Part shown: positions 9,538-17,994 of the stretch, one piece after another
Layout: every line of letters starts with the position of its first letter
How positions within the stretch are numbered: position 1 is the stretch's first letter
NCBI GenBank assembly: GCA_043743335.1
Contig: JAYTWR010000068.1
Span: 1-54,989, forward strand
Direction of reading: 5' to 3'
From: UBA5216 sp043743335
GTDB taxonomy: Bacteria > Pseudomonadota > Gammaproteobacteria > Burkholderiales > SG8-41
DNA: 54,989 bases
Position numbers and translations under genes: made by a program
Notes under the pieces: generated by a model
The model's database searches: none
What the model saw: the letters and a program-made list of their open reading frames with translations, nothing else
What the model was told of the DNA's origin: nothing

Positions 9538-9983
9538 TTTTCGGTGGTGTCGGGCGTCGCCGCAGGCGCTTGCTTATGCTGATCCCACTTTTGCCGGAGT
9601 TCGCCGCTGGGCGGGCGCGGCAGTTGCCGCAGTGTTTGGTAGTTCTCGCGGGCGACACGGCGTTGCGCCGGTGTAAGGGCAGCCCAATCCTGCATGCGGT
9701 GTTGCAGTCGCGCCTGCTCGTCCGGTTTCATTTTGGGATAGCGGTTGGCGATGGTGACCCACTTCTTGCGACGGGTGGTGTCTAGGCTGTCCCAATCGGC
9801 GGCCAAGGGGGCGAGCACGGTCTGCTGCTTGGGCGACAGTTCGCTCCACAGCGGGCGCGGCGATTTGCCCGGCGCGGCAGTGGCCGGGTTGGCAGGCGTG
9901 TTTTGCGCTTGCTGGGCGGCAGCAGCAAACGCCAGCACCAAGCCAGCGATACCCGCGATCAGCGTGCTTGCCGTTTTACCCAC
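9534..9983 (-). CDS. DUF3106 protein, predicted periplasmic
   Basis: 149-residue protein with an N-terminal hydrophobic segment (about 7-23) ending in AAAQQAQ, most likely a cleaved signal peptide. The rest is a repeated helical pattern: WSELSPKQQTVLAPL, DTTRRKKWVTIA, PDEQARLQHRM and LTPAQRRVARENY. This layout recalls helical periplasmic stress proteins such as Spy/CpxP, but that is only a resemblance. It overlaps the end of the DUF3619 gene by 25 bp and the start of the RDD gene by 4 bp. Function unknown. Confidence 0.82.
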   Translation of the reverse strand: MGKTASTLIAGIAGLVLAFAAAAQQAQNTPANPATAAPGKSPRPLWSELSPKQQTVLAPLAADWDSLDTTRRKKWVTIANRYPKMKPDEQARLQHRMQDWAALTPAQRRVARENYQTLRQLPRPPSGELRQKWDQHKQAPAATPDTTEK

Positions 9984-10360
9984 GAGTCGAACCCTTTGTC
10001 TAAGTACGCGTTAATCGGCAACTCATCGGTGAGCAAGCCGGTGTCGATATCAGCAATTTCGCTGCCTTGCTGGCTGGACGTATGCCAAGCCACCACGCCG
10101 CCGAGCGCCGCCAACAGCGCCAGCAACAAGAGCCCCGCGCGCAAGCTGTGGTTGAACGGCTCGAAAATGCGTCCGACGCGGCCCGCCACCGCCGGTGACC
10201 ATGCCCGTGCGGGCGCGTCCGGGAAGTGAGCGAGCGCTTCTTTTCGTGCAGCCAGCAGCTTTTCAGCGGTTTGACTGTCGATTTGCACCGTCTCCTGCTT
10301 CAGCAGGGCGGAAATTTTCTGAGCTAATTCAAGCTCTTGCTGCGGATTCATCGTGTTCAT
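9959..10360 (-). CDS. DUF3619 protein, possible anti-sigma factor
   Basis: 133-residue protein. Residues 1-75 are charged and helical (QQELELAQKISALLKQ), residues about 84-106 form a single membrane segment (LLLLALLAALGGVVAW), and the C-terminus would be periplasmic. Its start codon overlaps the sigma-factor stop by 4 bp (ATGA), so it is translated together with the sigma factor. A small, single-pass protein coupled to an ECF sigma factor is the usual layout of a membrane anti-sigma factor. That role is inference; I see no classic zinc-binding anti-sigma motif. Confidence 0.82.
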   Translation of the reverse strand: MNTMNPQQELELAQKISALLKQETVQIDSQTAEKLLAARKEALAHFPDAPARAWSPAVAGRVGRIFEPFNHSLRAGLLLLALLAALGGVVAWHTSSQQGSEIADIDTGLLTDELPINAYLDKGFDSWVKRQAR

Positions 10361-10905
10361 AATGTAATGCCCTGTTTCTTTAATGTCTCAGCCAGCGTAT
10401 GGGTTGCCCGCGAACAGTGCGTTTTGACACTACCCTCGGAACAGCCCATGGTTTTGGCGGCTTCGGCGACATCCATTTCCTCCCAGTAACGCAAGATAAA
10501 GGCCTCGCGTTGACGTGCCGGTAACTTTGCCAGTGCTTTCTCAATAAAACCAAGGACTTGCGCACGTTGAAGCTGGTCGGGCGCGGGTGCTAGGTAGGGC
10601 GATTCGTTTTCGACTTCGAGCGTTTCGAGCGGATCATATTCCCCGTCGGAATCGCTGTTAATCAACGAGGACATGGGTGTAGTCCACATTGAGCGAACTT
10701 TTTGCCGCCGGTAAAAATCGCGTATCGTGTTTTGCAGGATACGCTGGAACAGCATAGGAAATTCTTCGGGAGGCCGGTCGGCGTATTTTTCTGACAGCTT
10801 CATCATGGCGTCCTGAACAATATCCAGCGCCGTATGTTCGTCGCGCACAGCGAACATCGATTGCTTAAAAGCTCGGCGTTCCACTCCAGCGAGAAAGTCT
10901 GCCAT
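10357..10905 (-). CDS. ECF-type RNA polymerase sigma factor
   Basis: 182-residue group IV sigma factor. Region 2 lies about 20-75 (DIVQDAMMKLSEKY, ILQNTIRDFYRRQKVRS) and region 4 about 120-178 (KLPARQREAFILRYWEEM, then the helix-turn-helix MGCSEGSVKTHCSRA). A linker of about 45 acidic residues separates them. An AAGGA stretch lies directly before the ATG. It heads the operon with DUF3619, DUF3106 and RDD genes and is divergent from ilvI, an order common in Burkholderiales. Its target promoters cannot be named from the sequence. Confidence 0.9.
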   Translation of the reverse strand: MADFLAGVERRAFKQSMFAVRDEHTALDIVQDAMMKLSEKYADRPPEEFPMLFQRILQNTIRDFYRRQKVRSMWTTPMSSLINSDSDGEYDPLETLEVENESPYLAPAPDQLQRAQVLGFIEKALAKLPARQREAFILRYWEEMDVAEAAKTMGCSEGSVKTHCSRATHTLAETLKKQGITL

Positions 10906-11143
10906 TTCCTTGTATGTTGCCAGTTCGCCCGCCTCTATGTGCTGGTTATGCTTTAATTATTGTGTCGCAACGCGCCCGTCCGCCAGTTCATATTGCGGTA
11001 AGGCTGCCGTTTCTCCCTGGGAAAGCGGCATTGCGAGACGACCGTTCGCCCGCATCTTAGCAAATCAGCCGCAGTGCGCGTAGTGCGGCGCGCAAAAGGT
11101 CGCGTAAACGCCGCTATCATATTGTTTACACGCTGCTTTTGCC

Positions 11144-11172
11144 TTGACCGAAAGGCCCTGAAACGGTAGTCT
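11144..11172 (+). promoter_or_regulatory. Candidate sigma-70 promoter for ilvIH
   Basis: TTGACC, a 17-bp spacer, then TAGTCT, about 140 bp before the ilvI start. The 406-bp gap between the sigma-factor gene and ilvI otherwise holds a short leader reading frame and no other recognisable gene. Confidence 0.4.
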
Positions 11173-11209
11173 ACAAAGTTTCCGCGCTTTCGGCTTGTCG
11201 CACTGCCGC

Positions 11210-11305
11210 ATGCCGAGCCAGATGAGCAAGATGAGCGCGCCACGCGGTTACTGCGGTTATCTTTTCGCGGTTTTCTTTTCGACCAAGGTTCCACCAAGGG
11301 TTTAA
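11210..11305 (+). other. Short leader reading frame before ilvI
   Basis: An ATG opens 31 codons ending in TAA 6 bases before the ilvI ATG; other in-frame ATGs lie at 11222 and 11231. The C-terminal part reads GYLFAVFFSTKVPPRV, hydrophobic with some valine but not the dense Ile/Leu/Val run expected of a classic attenuator. No clear ribosome binding site. It could be a translated leader coupled to ilvI or a chance frame. Confidence 0.25.
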
Positions 11306-11311
11306 TCAGCC

Positions 11312-13009
11312 ATGCAATTGACGGGCGCAGAGATTGTTATACGTTGTCTCCAGGAAGAAGGTGTCGAACATGTGTTCGGCTATCCCGGCGGTGCCGTACT
11401 CTACATTTACGACGAATTATTTAAGCAAAACAAGGTTAAACACATCCTCGTGCGTCACGAGCAGGGTGCGCTGCACGCGGCGGATGGTTACGCGCGCTCG
11501 ACCAATAAAGTGGGCGTCGCGCTGGTGACTTCCGGTCCTGGCGTAACCAACGCGGTAACCGGTATTGCCACGGCCTATTCTGATTCGATTCCGTTGGTGG
11601 TGATTACCGGTCAAGTGCCGACCTACGCCATCGGCGAAGATGCCTTTCAGGAATGTGACACAGTGGGCATCACTCGGCCCTGCGTCAAACACAATTTTCT
11701 CGTGCGCGACGTCAAAGACATCGCCGCCACCATCAAGAAAGCGTTCTACATCGCTGCGACCGGGCGGCCCGGCCCGGTGGTGGTAGACATTCCCAAAGAC
11801 GTGACGGCGGCCAAGGCTGATTTTAGCTACCCCGCGACGGTGAGCATGCGCTCCTACAGCCCGGTGACCAAGGGCCATCCGGGACAAATCAAAAAAGCCC
11901 TTCAGTTGTTGATGGCGGCCAAGCGTCCGATGATTTATACCGGCGGCGGTGTTGTGCTGGGTGACGCATCGGCAGAACTGGCGCAGTTGGTGCGGGCGCT
12001 GGGGTTCCCCATCACCAACACGTTGATGGGCTTGGGCGGCTATCCGGCGACGGACAAGCAGTTTGTCGGCATGCTCGGCATGCACGGCACCTACGAGGCC
12101 AATCTCGCGATGCAAAATTGCGACGTGCTGTTCGCCATCGGCGCGCGCTTTGATGACCGCGTAGTGGGTAACCCCAAGCATTTTTTCGATCCCAAGCGCA
12201 CCATTATTCATATCGACGTGGATCCTTCGTCGATTTCCAAGCGCGTGAAAGTGGATGTGCCTATCGTCGGCAACGCACGCGACGTACTCAAGGAATTCAA
12301 TAAGCAACTCGATGCCAGCAAGTCCACCGTGGATGCCCCGGCACTCAAAAGCTGGTGGGCGCAAATCGAAGAATGGCGTGGTCGAGATTGCCTGAAATAC
12401 GACCGCGCGAGCGCCATTATCAAACCGCAGTTTGTGGTGCAAAAGCTCTATGAAATCACCAAGGGCGACGCGATCATTACCTCGGATGTCGGCCAGCATC
12501 AAATGTGGGCCGCGCAGTTTTACAAGTTCAACAAGCCTCGTCGCTGGATTAACTCCGGCGGCTTGGGCACCATGGGTTTTGGCTTGCCAGCGGCAATAGG
12601 TGTGCAACTGGCGAACCCGAAATCCACTGTCGCCTGCGTCACCGGTGAAGCTAGCGTGCAAATGTGCATACAAGAACTCTCAACCTGCAAGCAATACAAG
12701 CTACCGATTAAAATGGTCATGCTCAACAATCGTTATATGGGCATGGTGCGGCAGTGGCAGGAGTTTTTCCACGGCAATCGCTATGCGGAATCCTACATGG
12801 ACGCGCTGCCGGATTTCGTGAAGTTAGCGGAATCCTACGGTCACGTCGGTATGCGTATCGACAAGCCGTCCGATGTAGAGCCGGCGCTGAAAGAAGCTTT
12901 CGCGCGCAAAAAAGATTTGGTGTTTATGGATTTCATTACCGATCAAACTGAAAACGTGTTTCCGATGGTGCCCGCCGGCAAGGGGCTGTCGGAAATGACG
13001 CTGGTTTAA
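11312..13009 (+). CDS. ilvI: Acetolactate synthase, large catalytic subunit
   Basis: 565-residue thiamine-diphosphate enzyme that condenses two pyruvates, or pyruvate and 2-oxobutyrate, in the first common step of valine, leucine and isoleucine synthesis. The N-terminal domain (GAEIVIRCLQEEGVEHVFGY, with the catalytic glutamate in VRHEQGA), the central FAD domain (about 190-340) and the C-terminal TPP domain (VTGEASVQM, NNRYMGMVRQWQ) are all present. In the TPP site the usual GD is GE (TGEAS). ilvH follows after 16 bp and ilvC after that. The symbol ilvB is used for the same enzyme in some genomes. Confidence 0.95.
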   Translation: MQLTGAEIVIRCLQEEGVEHVFGYPGGAVLYIYDELFKQNKVKHILVRHEQGALHAADGYARSTNKVGVALVTSGPGVTNAVTGIATAYSDSIPLVVITGQVPTYAIGEDAFQECDTVGITRPCVKHNFLVRDVKDIAATIKKAFYIAATGRPGPVVVDIPKDVTAAKADFSYPATVSMRSYSPVTKGHPGQIKKALQLLMAAKRPMIYTGGGVVLGDASAELAQLVRALGFPITNTLMGLGGYPATDKQFVGMLGMHGTYEANLAMQNCDVLFAIGARFDDRVVGNPKHFFDPKRTIIHIDVDPSSISKRVKVDVPIVGNARDVLKEFNKQLDASKSTVDAPALKSWWAQIEEWRGRDCLKYDRASAIIKPQFVVQKLYEITKGDAIITSDVGQHQMWAAQFYKFNKPRRWINSGGLGTMGFGLPAAIGVQLANPKSTVACVTGEASVQMCIQELSTCKQYKLPIKMVMLNNRYMGMVRQWQEFFHGNRYAESYMDALPDFVKLAESYGHVGMRIDKPSDVEPALKEAFARKKDLVFMDFITDQTENVFPMVPAGKGLSEMTLV

Positions 13010-13025
13010 ACGCAATCTACCTACA

Positions 13026-13517
13026 ATGAGACACATAATTTCCGTACTGCTGGAAAACGAGGCCGGTGCCTTGTCGCGCGTGGCGGGATTGTTTTCCGCA
13101 CGCGGCTACAACATAGAATCGCTCACCGTCGCGCCCACAGAAGACGCCACACTCTCGCGCATGACGGTAGTCACCAGCGGCTCGGATGAAGTCATCGAGC
13201 AAATCACCAAACAACTCAACAAGTTAGTGGACGTGGTGAAGGTGGTGGATTTGTCCGAGGGCGATCACATTGAGCGCGAACTCATGCTGGTGAAAGTGCG
13301 CGCCGTGGGTAAAGATCGCGAAGAAATGAAGCGCATGTCCGATATCTTCCGCGGCCGCATTATTGATGTCACCGACAAGGACTACACCATCGAATTGACC
13401 GGCACCGGCTCCAAACTCGACGCGTTTCTCAAGGCCATCGAAAGCTCGGCCATACTGGAAACCGTACGCACCGGCGCATCTGGCATTGGTCGTGGCGACC
13501 GTGTTCTAAAAGTATAA
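13026..13517 (+). CDS. ilvH: Acetolactate synthase, small regulatory subunit
   Basis: 163-residue regulatory partner of IlvI that conveys valine feedback inhibition and raises activity. The N-terminal ACT domain (MRHIISVLLENEAGALSRVA, then GLFSARGYNIESL) binds the amino acid; the C-terminal part matches the ALS_ss_C domain. Length is normal. It lies 16 bp behind ilvI. Its stop codon overlaps the first bases of a dispersed AT-rich motif. Confidence 0.95.
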   Translation: MRHIISVLLENEAGALSRVAGLFSARGYNIESLTVAPTEDATLSRMTVVTSGSDEVIEQITKQLNKLVDVVKVVDLSEGDHIERELMLVKVRAVGKDREEMKRMSDIFRGRIIDVTDKDYTIELTGTGSKLDAFLKAIESSAILETVRTGASGIGRGDRVLKV

Positions 13518-13533
13518 TAAAATCAATTACTTA
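13516..13533 (-). repeat. Dispersed AT-rich motif, copy 2
   Basis: AATAAAATCAATTACTTA on the plus strand (reverse orientation of the consensus). It starts within the ilvH stop codon and lies about 84 bp before ilvC. Confidence 0.6.
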
Positions 13534-13616
13534 TATCTGTAGCTGGATGCGGCCCGCGCCGCGCCTGTGCTGCTGGACACCAACGAAATCAACCTAGGCG
13601 TAACGAAGGAAAAACC

Positions 13617-14633
13617 ATGAAAGTGTATTACGACAAAGATGCCGATCTCTCGCTGATCAAAGGCAAAAAAGTAACCATCATCGGCTACGGTTCACAGGGG
13701 CATGCGCACGCGCTGAACCTGAAAGAATCCGGCGGAAAAGTCACCGTGGGGCTGCGCAAAGGCGGCGCTTCTTGGGACAAGGCGCGCAATGCGGGCCTGA
13801 CGGTTAAAGAGGTAGGCGAAGCTGTCAAAGGCGCGGACTTTGTCATGATGTTGATGCCGGACGAGCATATTGCCAAGGTGTATCGCGAAGACGTCGCGCC
13901 GAACATCAAGAAAGGTGGCACGCTGGCCTTTGCGCACGGCTTCAACATTCACTACGGCCAGGTGACGCCGCGTGATGATCTCGATGTGGTCATGGTGGCG
14001 CCCAAGGCTCCCGGCCACACGGTGCGCGGCACTTACGCGCAAGGCGGCGGCGTGCCGATGCTGATCGCGATTCACCAAGATAAATCGAAAAAAGCGCGCA
14101 TCATGGCCATGTCCTACGCGGCGGCTATCGGCGGCGGCAAAGCCGGCATTATCGAAACCACCTTCAAGGAAGAAACCGAGACCGATTTGTTCGGCGAACA
14201 GGCCGTGTTATGCGGCGGCTGCACGGCGCTGGTGCAAGCTGGTTTTGAGACGCTGGTTGAAGCCGGTTACGCGCCGGAAATGGCGTACTTTGAATGCCTG
14301 CACGAACTCAAATTGATTGTGGATCTGATGTACGAAGGCGGCATTGCCAATATGCGTTATTCGATTTCGAACAACGCCGAATACGGCGATTTCACCCGCG
14401 GCCCGCGCATTGTGACCGAAGACACCAAGAACGAAATGCGCAAAATCCTCAAAGAAATCCAGACCGGTGCCTATGCGCAGGAATTTTTGCTGGAAAATCA
14501 AACCGGCGCTACCAAGCTGAATGCCTTGCGGCGCATCGGCAAGCAGCACGCGATTGAAGTGGTCGGCGGCAAACTGCGCGACATGATGCCGTGGATCAAG
14601 CGTAACCGTTTGGTGGATCAGTCGAAAAACTAG
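13617..14633 (+). CDS. ilvC: Ketol-acid reductoisomerase (class I)
   Basis: 338-residue NADPH- and Mg-dependent enzyme converting acetolactate to dihydroxy-isovalerate in valine/leucine synthesis, and the parallel isoleucine intermediate. The Rossmann motif IIGYGSQGHAHALNLK lies near residues 21-36. The C-terminal knotted domain carries the metal-binding EETETDLFGEQ and CLHELKLIVDLMYEGG. The length fits the short class I form. GAAGGAAAAACC just before the ATG contains a good ribosome binding site. Third gene of the ilvIHC run. Confidence 0.96.
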   Translation: MKVYYDKDADLSLIKGKKVTIIGYGSQGHAHALNLKESGGKVTVGLRKGGASWDKARNAGLTVKEVGEAVKGADFVMMLMPDEHIAKVYREDVAPNIKKGGTLAFAHGFNIHYGQVTPRDDLDVVMVAPKAPGHTVRGTYAQGGGVPMLIAIHQDKSKKARIMAMSYAAAIGGGKAGIIETTFKEETETDLFGEQAVLCGGCTALVQAGFETLVEAGYAPEMAYFECLHELKLIVDLMYEGGIANMRYSISNNAEYGDFTRGPRIVTEDTKNEMRKILKEIQTGAYAQEFLLENQTGATKLNALRRIGKQHAIEVVGGKLRDMMPWIKRNRLVDQSKN

Positions 14634-14728
14634 GATTCAGTTGCCAGGATTGAGGATTGTGCGCCCAGCAGGGTCAGCTCAATCCTTAATCTTCGATCCG
14701 CAATCCTCAATCCTCAATCCTTAATCCT
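14634..14728. repeat. Inverted repeat with tandem CAATCCT heptamers
   Basis: The gap between ilvC and psd is filled by GGATTGAGGATTG near its left end and three CAATCCT units plus TAATCCT at 14701-14728, which can pair with the left part. A related arrangement lies between panB and panC (22111-22180). The tandem run abuts the psd ATG, leaving no visible ribosome binding site for psd. Confidence 0.6.
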
Positions 14729-15373
14729 ATGGTGAAATACCCCCACCCCATCATCGCCCGCGAAGGTTGGCCGTTTATTGCTTTGGCGTTGGGCGTGGCG
14801 ATTGCAGTGCAGGCGTACGCTGGCTGGGGCGCAGCGGCATTTTTCTGGCTCGTGGTGGCATTCATGATCCAGTTTTTCCGTGATCCCGCGCGCGCGATTC
14901 CCGCCGATCTTACTGCGGTGCTCTCCCCGGCTGACGGGCGTGTGGTGGTGGTGGAAAAGGCGCGTGATCCGTATCTGGAGCGTGATGCACTGAAAATCAG
15001 CGTGTTTATGAATGTGTTCAATGCGCATTCCAACCGCAGCCCGGTCGACGGTGCGGTGAACAAAACTTGGTATTTCCCCGGCAGTTTTTTGAACGCTGCG
15101 CTGGCCAAGGCGTCGCTCGAAAACGAGCGTGCCGTGCTGTGGATTAAAACGCCCAAAGGCGTGGATGTTACGTGCGTGCAGGTGGCGGGGCTCGTGGCGC
15201 GGCGCATCTTGTGTTACGCCAAGACTGGGCAATCCCTCGCGCGTGGCGAGCGTTTTGGCTTTATTCGCTTTGGTTCGCGAGTGGACGTGTATCTGCCGTT
15301 GGATACCCAACCGCGGGTGGCGGTGGGTGATGTAGTGTACGCCACCGAATCCGTATTGGCTGTGCTGCCATGA
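14729..15373 (+). CDS. psd: Phosphatidylserine decarboxylase (short form)
   Basis: 214-residue pyruvoyl enzyme that turns phosphatidylserine into phosphatidylethanolamine at the inner membrane. It belongs to the shorter archaeal-type Psd family. An N-terminal membrane segment (about 13-46) is followed by SPADGRVVVVE, then MNVFNAHSNRSPVDG, and near the C-terminus the self-cleavage Gly-Ser in FIRFGSRVDVYLP. Cleavage there makes the small pyruvoyl subunit. Its stop overlaps the pssA start (ATGA), so the two steps of phosphatidylethanolamine synthesis are translationally coupled. Confidence 0.94.
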   Translation: MVKYPHPIIAREGWPFIALALGVAIAVQAYAGWGAAAFFWLVVAFMIQFFRDPARAIPADLTAVLSPADGRVVVVEKARDPYLERDALKISVFMNVFNAHSNRSPVDGAVNKTWYFPGSFLNAALAKASLENERAVLWIKTPKGVDVTCVQVAGLVARRILCYAKTGQSLARGERFGFIRFGSRVDVYLPLDTQPRVAVGDVVYATESVLAVLP

Positions 15374-16203
15374 CCCTACCGGCCGACCGCGAACGCCCTT
15401 TTATCAAAAACCGCTTTGGCCGGCGCGGCATTTACTGGCTGCCGAATTTGTTTACGCTGGCGGCGCTGTTCTCCGGCTTCTACGCCATTGTGCAGGCCAT
15501 GAACGAGCGCTTTGAATACGCCGCCATGGGCATATTTGCCGCGATGGTGCTCGATGGTTTGGATGGCCGCATCGCGCGTCTCACGCGCACGCAAAGCGAT
15601 TTCGGCGCTGAGTTAGACAGCCTGTCGGACATGGTGTCGTTTGGCGTTGCGCCCGCTCTCGTGGTGTACACATGGGCGCTGCGCGACTTTGCGTTTTCGC
15701 AGACCGTGCCAATGCTCGGCCCGTGGTTGTCCACGCGCCTAGGCTGGATTGCCGCGTTTATTTATTGCGCTTGCGCCGCGCTGCGGCTGGCGCGCTTTAA
15801 CACCAATCACGATATTCTCGACAAACGTTATTTTCAGGGGTTGCCCAGCCCCGCTGCAGCCTGCGTGCTGGCGGGCTTGGTGTGGGCGCTGAACGAGTAC
15901 CAGATCAAAGGTGTCGATGTGAAATGGCTGGCGTGGGGACTCACCGTGTTTGCCGGCTTCACCATGGTGAGTAACATCAAGTTTTACAGCGGCAAAGATA
16001 TTAATCTGCGCAAGAGTGTGCCGTTCTCTGCCTTGGTGGGCATCGCCATGGGATTTGTCTTTTTGTTTGTGGCGGCCAGCACGTTGCCCGAGATGTTGTT
16101 TGCCGTGTTTGTGCTCTACCTGCTGTCGGGCTACGGGCTATGGGCGTGGGAGCGCATTAAAAAGCCACCGCAGACGCCGCCCGGTGCGGATACTGCGGCG
16201 TGA
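15370..16203 (+). CDS. pssA: CDP-diacylglycerol-serine O-phosphatidyltransferase
   Basis: 277-residue integral membrane enzyme that makes phosphatidylserine, the substrate of the upstream Psd. The full CDP-alcohol phosphotransferase signature is visible near residues 57-82: DGLDGRIAR, eight residues, G, three residues, D, three residues, D. Six or more hydrophobic segments fit the family topology. The start overlaps the psd stop by 4 bp. Confidence 0.94.
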   Translation: MTLPADRERPFIKNRFGRRGIYWLPNLFTLAALFSGFYAIVQAMNERFEYAAMGIFAAMVLDGLDGRIARLTRTQSDFGAELDSLSDMVSFGVAPALVVYTWALRDFAFSQTVPMLGPWLSTRLGWIAAFIYCACAALRLARFNTNHDILDKRYFQGLPSPAAACVLAGLVWALNEYQIKGVDVKWLAWGLTVFAGFTMVSNIKFYSGKDINLRKSVPFSALVGIAMGFVFLFVAASTLPEMLFAVFVLYLLSGYGLWAWERIKKPPQTPPGADTAA

Positions 16204-16226
16204 GCTTGCCGGAGGCTTAAGCGGCT

Positions 16227-17321
16227 GTGGATATGAACACGCTCGATACCGGCAAAGACGGCAGTGTTCGCGGCGCAAGGTACGGCTGGTGGGCGGCTTT
16301 GGCTGCTGTCGCTGGCGGGCTGGTGTATCTGTTGAGCCCTATCCTCGCGCCGTTCTTGGCCGCAGCGGTGCTGGCGTATATCTTCAATCCGCTGGTGACG
16401 CGCATGGCCAGGCGCCTGCCGCGCACGCTGGCAGTGAGCATCGCGCTGGCCTTGATCGCCGGCGTGATTCTGCTGCTGCTGTTGGTGCTGATGCCACTGG
16501 TAACCAAGCAGGTCAAAACCATCATCACCCAGTTTCCCCAATTTATCGACTGGATCAAACTCCATATCGGCCCTTTGGTGCTGCAACATTTCGGTGTCGA
16601 GCTCGACACGGCCTTTGTTAAGGAATGGGTCACCGAACACGCCAAAGACGTGCAGGGATTCGCCGTGCAATTGCTGCCGACTCTCAAGAGTGGTGGTCTC
16701 GCACTGTTGGGTTTAATCGGCAATCTGGTGTTGACGCCACTGGTGCTGTTTTATTTCATGCGCGATTGGGATGCGATGATCGCCCGCTTGGCCGAGTTAA
16801 TTCCGCGTCAATGGCATGCCATGGTGTCGGGTTTGCTGACGGAAATCGACGCGGTACTGGGCGAATTTTTGCGTGGCCAGTTGCTGGTGATGCTGCTGAT
16901 GGCGGTGTTCTACACGGCGGCGCTGTGGTTTGTCGGGCTGGATTACGCACTGTCGGTTGGCGTCATTGCGGGGTGCATGACCTTTGTGCCGTATCTGGGC
17001 GTGATTACCGGTGTGCTGCTTGCCACGCTGACCGGGATACTTCAATTTGGTGACACCACGCACCTGATTTGGATTTGGGTGGTATTCGTCGTGGGCAACG
17101 TGCTCGAAGGCTCGGTATTCGTGCCGTGGCTGGTGGGCGACCGCATCGGCTTGCACCCGGTCGCCGTGATTTTCGCGCTGCTGGCCTTTGGGCAAGTCTT
17201 TGGTTTTACGGGGCTTTTAATGGCTTTGCCGACGAGCGCAGCATTGCTGGTGTGGCTGCGTCACGTGCGCGCAAAGTATTTGGCAAGCGGCCTGTATCAG
17301 GGCGGCAGCGCCAGCGCATGA
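16227..17321 (+). CDS. AI-2E family transporter (PerM-like permease)
   Basis: 364-residue multi-pass membrane protein of the UPF0118/AI-2E exporter family. The pattern is typical: two or three N-terminal membrane helices (about 22-75), a soluble helical part (about 85-150), and a C-terminal block of helices with PLVLFYFMRDWD and the conserved VPYLGVITG. The substrate is not predictable; members have been linked to autoinducer export or sodium-proton exchange. The GTG at 16227 is preferred over the ATG at 16233 because GGAGG lies 11 bases before it. Its stop overlaps the hda start (ATGA). Confidence 0.88.
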   Translation: MDMNTLDTGKDGSVRGARYGWWAALAAVAGGLVYLLSPILAPFLAAAVLAYIFNPLVTRMARRLPRTLAVSIALALIAGVILLLLLVLMPLVTKQVKTIITQFPQFIDWIKLHIGPLVLQHFGVELDTAFVKEWVTEHAKDVQGFAVQLLPTLKSGGLALLGLIGNLVLTPLVLFYFMRDWDAMIARLAELIPRQWHAMVSGLLTEIDAVLGEFLRGQLLVMLLMAVFYTAALWFVGLDYALSVGVIAGCMTFVPYLGVITGVLLATLTGILQFGDTTHLIWIWVVFVVGNVLEGSVFVPWLVGDRIGLHPVAVIFALLAFGQVFGFTGLLMALPTSAALLVWLRHVRAKYLASGLYQGGSASA

Positions 17322-17962
17322 GGCAGCTCGCGCTGGACATCACCGCGCCACCCGCGCCGATGCTCGGCAATTTTATTGTGGGTCGCAATGCCGAGTTGCT
17401 CGCGCATTTGCGCACAGCCGTTGCGGGCAGCGGCGAACGTTTTGTGTATCTTTGGGGCGAAGCGGGCTGTGGCCGCACGCATTTACTCAAGGCTGCGGCG
17501 GCAGAAGCGCAGGGTCACTACGTGTCCTGCGCGGCCCACGATCCCGTCAGCGACAGCGCTATGCTACTGGCCGCCGATGATGTGGAAGGCCTCAGCCCCG
17601 ACGCACAAGCCGCGCTGTTCCATCGCTACAACACCTTGCGTGAGCAGGGTGGCGGATTGATTGCCAGCGGCAAGGTGCCGCCGGTGCAACTCAAGCTGCG
17701 CGCCGATTTGCTGACGCGCCTGGCGTGGGGGTTGGTGGTGCAGGTACACGCGCTGAGCGACAGCGAAAAAGCTCAGGCGCTGGCGCAGCACGCAAAGGCG
17801 CGAGGGTTCACCTTGCGCGATGACGTGAGCGCGTACCTGCTCACGCACGCGCCACGCGACATGGGTGCGCTGTTCGCAACGCTCGACGCGCTAGATCGTT
17901 TTTCGCTGGAGACCAAACGTGGCGTGACCGTGCCGCTGGTGCGGGAACTGTTGAACAATTAA
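17318..17962 (+). CDS. hda: DnaA regulatory inactivator Hda
   Basis: 214-residue DnaA-like AAA+ protein that, with the DNA clamp, triggers ATP hydrolysis by DnaA and prevents re-initiation. It starts MRQLALDI and has FIVGRNAEL, a Walker A of the Hda type (GEAGCGRTH, with arginine in place of lysine, normal for Hda), a Walker B-like LLAADDVEGL, and a C-terminal lid with LDALDRFSLETKR. It lacks the DnaA DNA-binding domain, as expected. Start at 17318 by overlap with the previous stop and alignment to the family. Confidence 0.9.
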   Translation: MRQLALDITAPPAPMLGNFIVGRNAELLAHLRTAVAGSGERFVYLWGEAGCGRTHLLKAAAAEAQGHYVSCAAHDPVSDSAMLLAADDVEGLSPDAQAALFHRYNTLREQGGGLIASGKVPPVQLKLRADLLTRLAWGLVVQVHALSDSEKAQALAQHAKARGFTLRDDVSAYLLTHAPRDMGALFATLDALDRFSLETKRGVTVPLVRELLNN

Positions 17963-17968
17963 AATAAC

Positions 17969-17990
17969 TCAATAAAATCAACTAGTTACA
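17969..17990 (-). repeat. Dispersed AT-rich motif, copy 3
   Basis: TCAATAAAATCAACTAGTTA in reverse orientation, filling the gap between hda and the HAD gene and ending 4 bp before that gene's ATG. Confidence 0.6.
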
Positions 17991-17994
17991 TAGA

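Noticed and set aside
11417..12673. A 418-codon open frame antisense to ilvI
   Set aside because: It mirrors the codon structure of ilvI, has low-complexity His/Arg-rich sequence and no family likeness. A shadow frame.
14701..14728. CAATCCT array considered as CRISPR
   Set aside because: Units are contiguous, 7 bp long and without spacers; no cas genes in the window.
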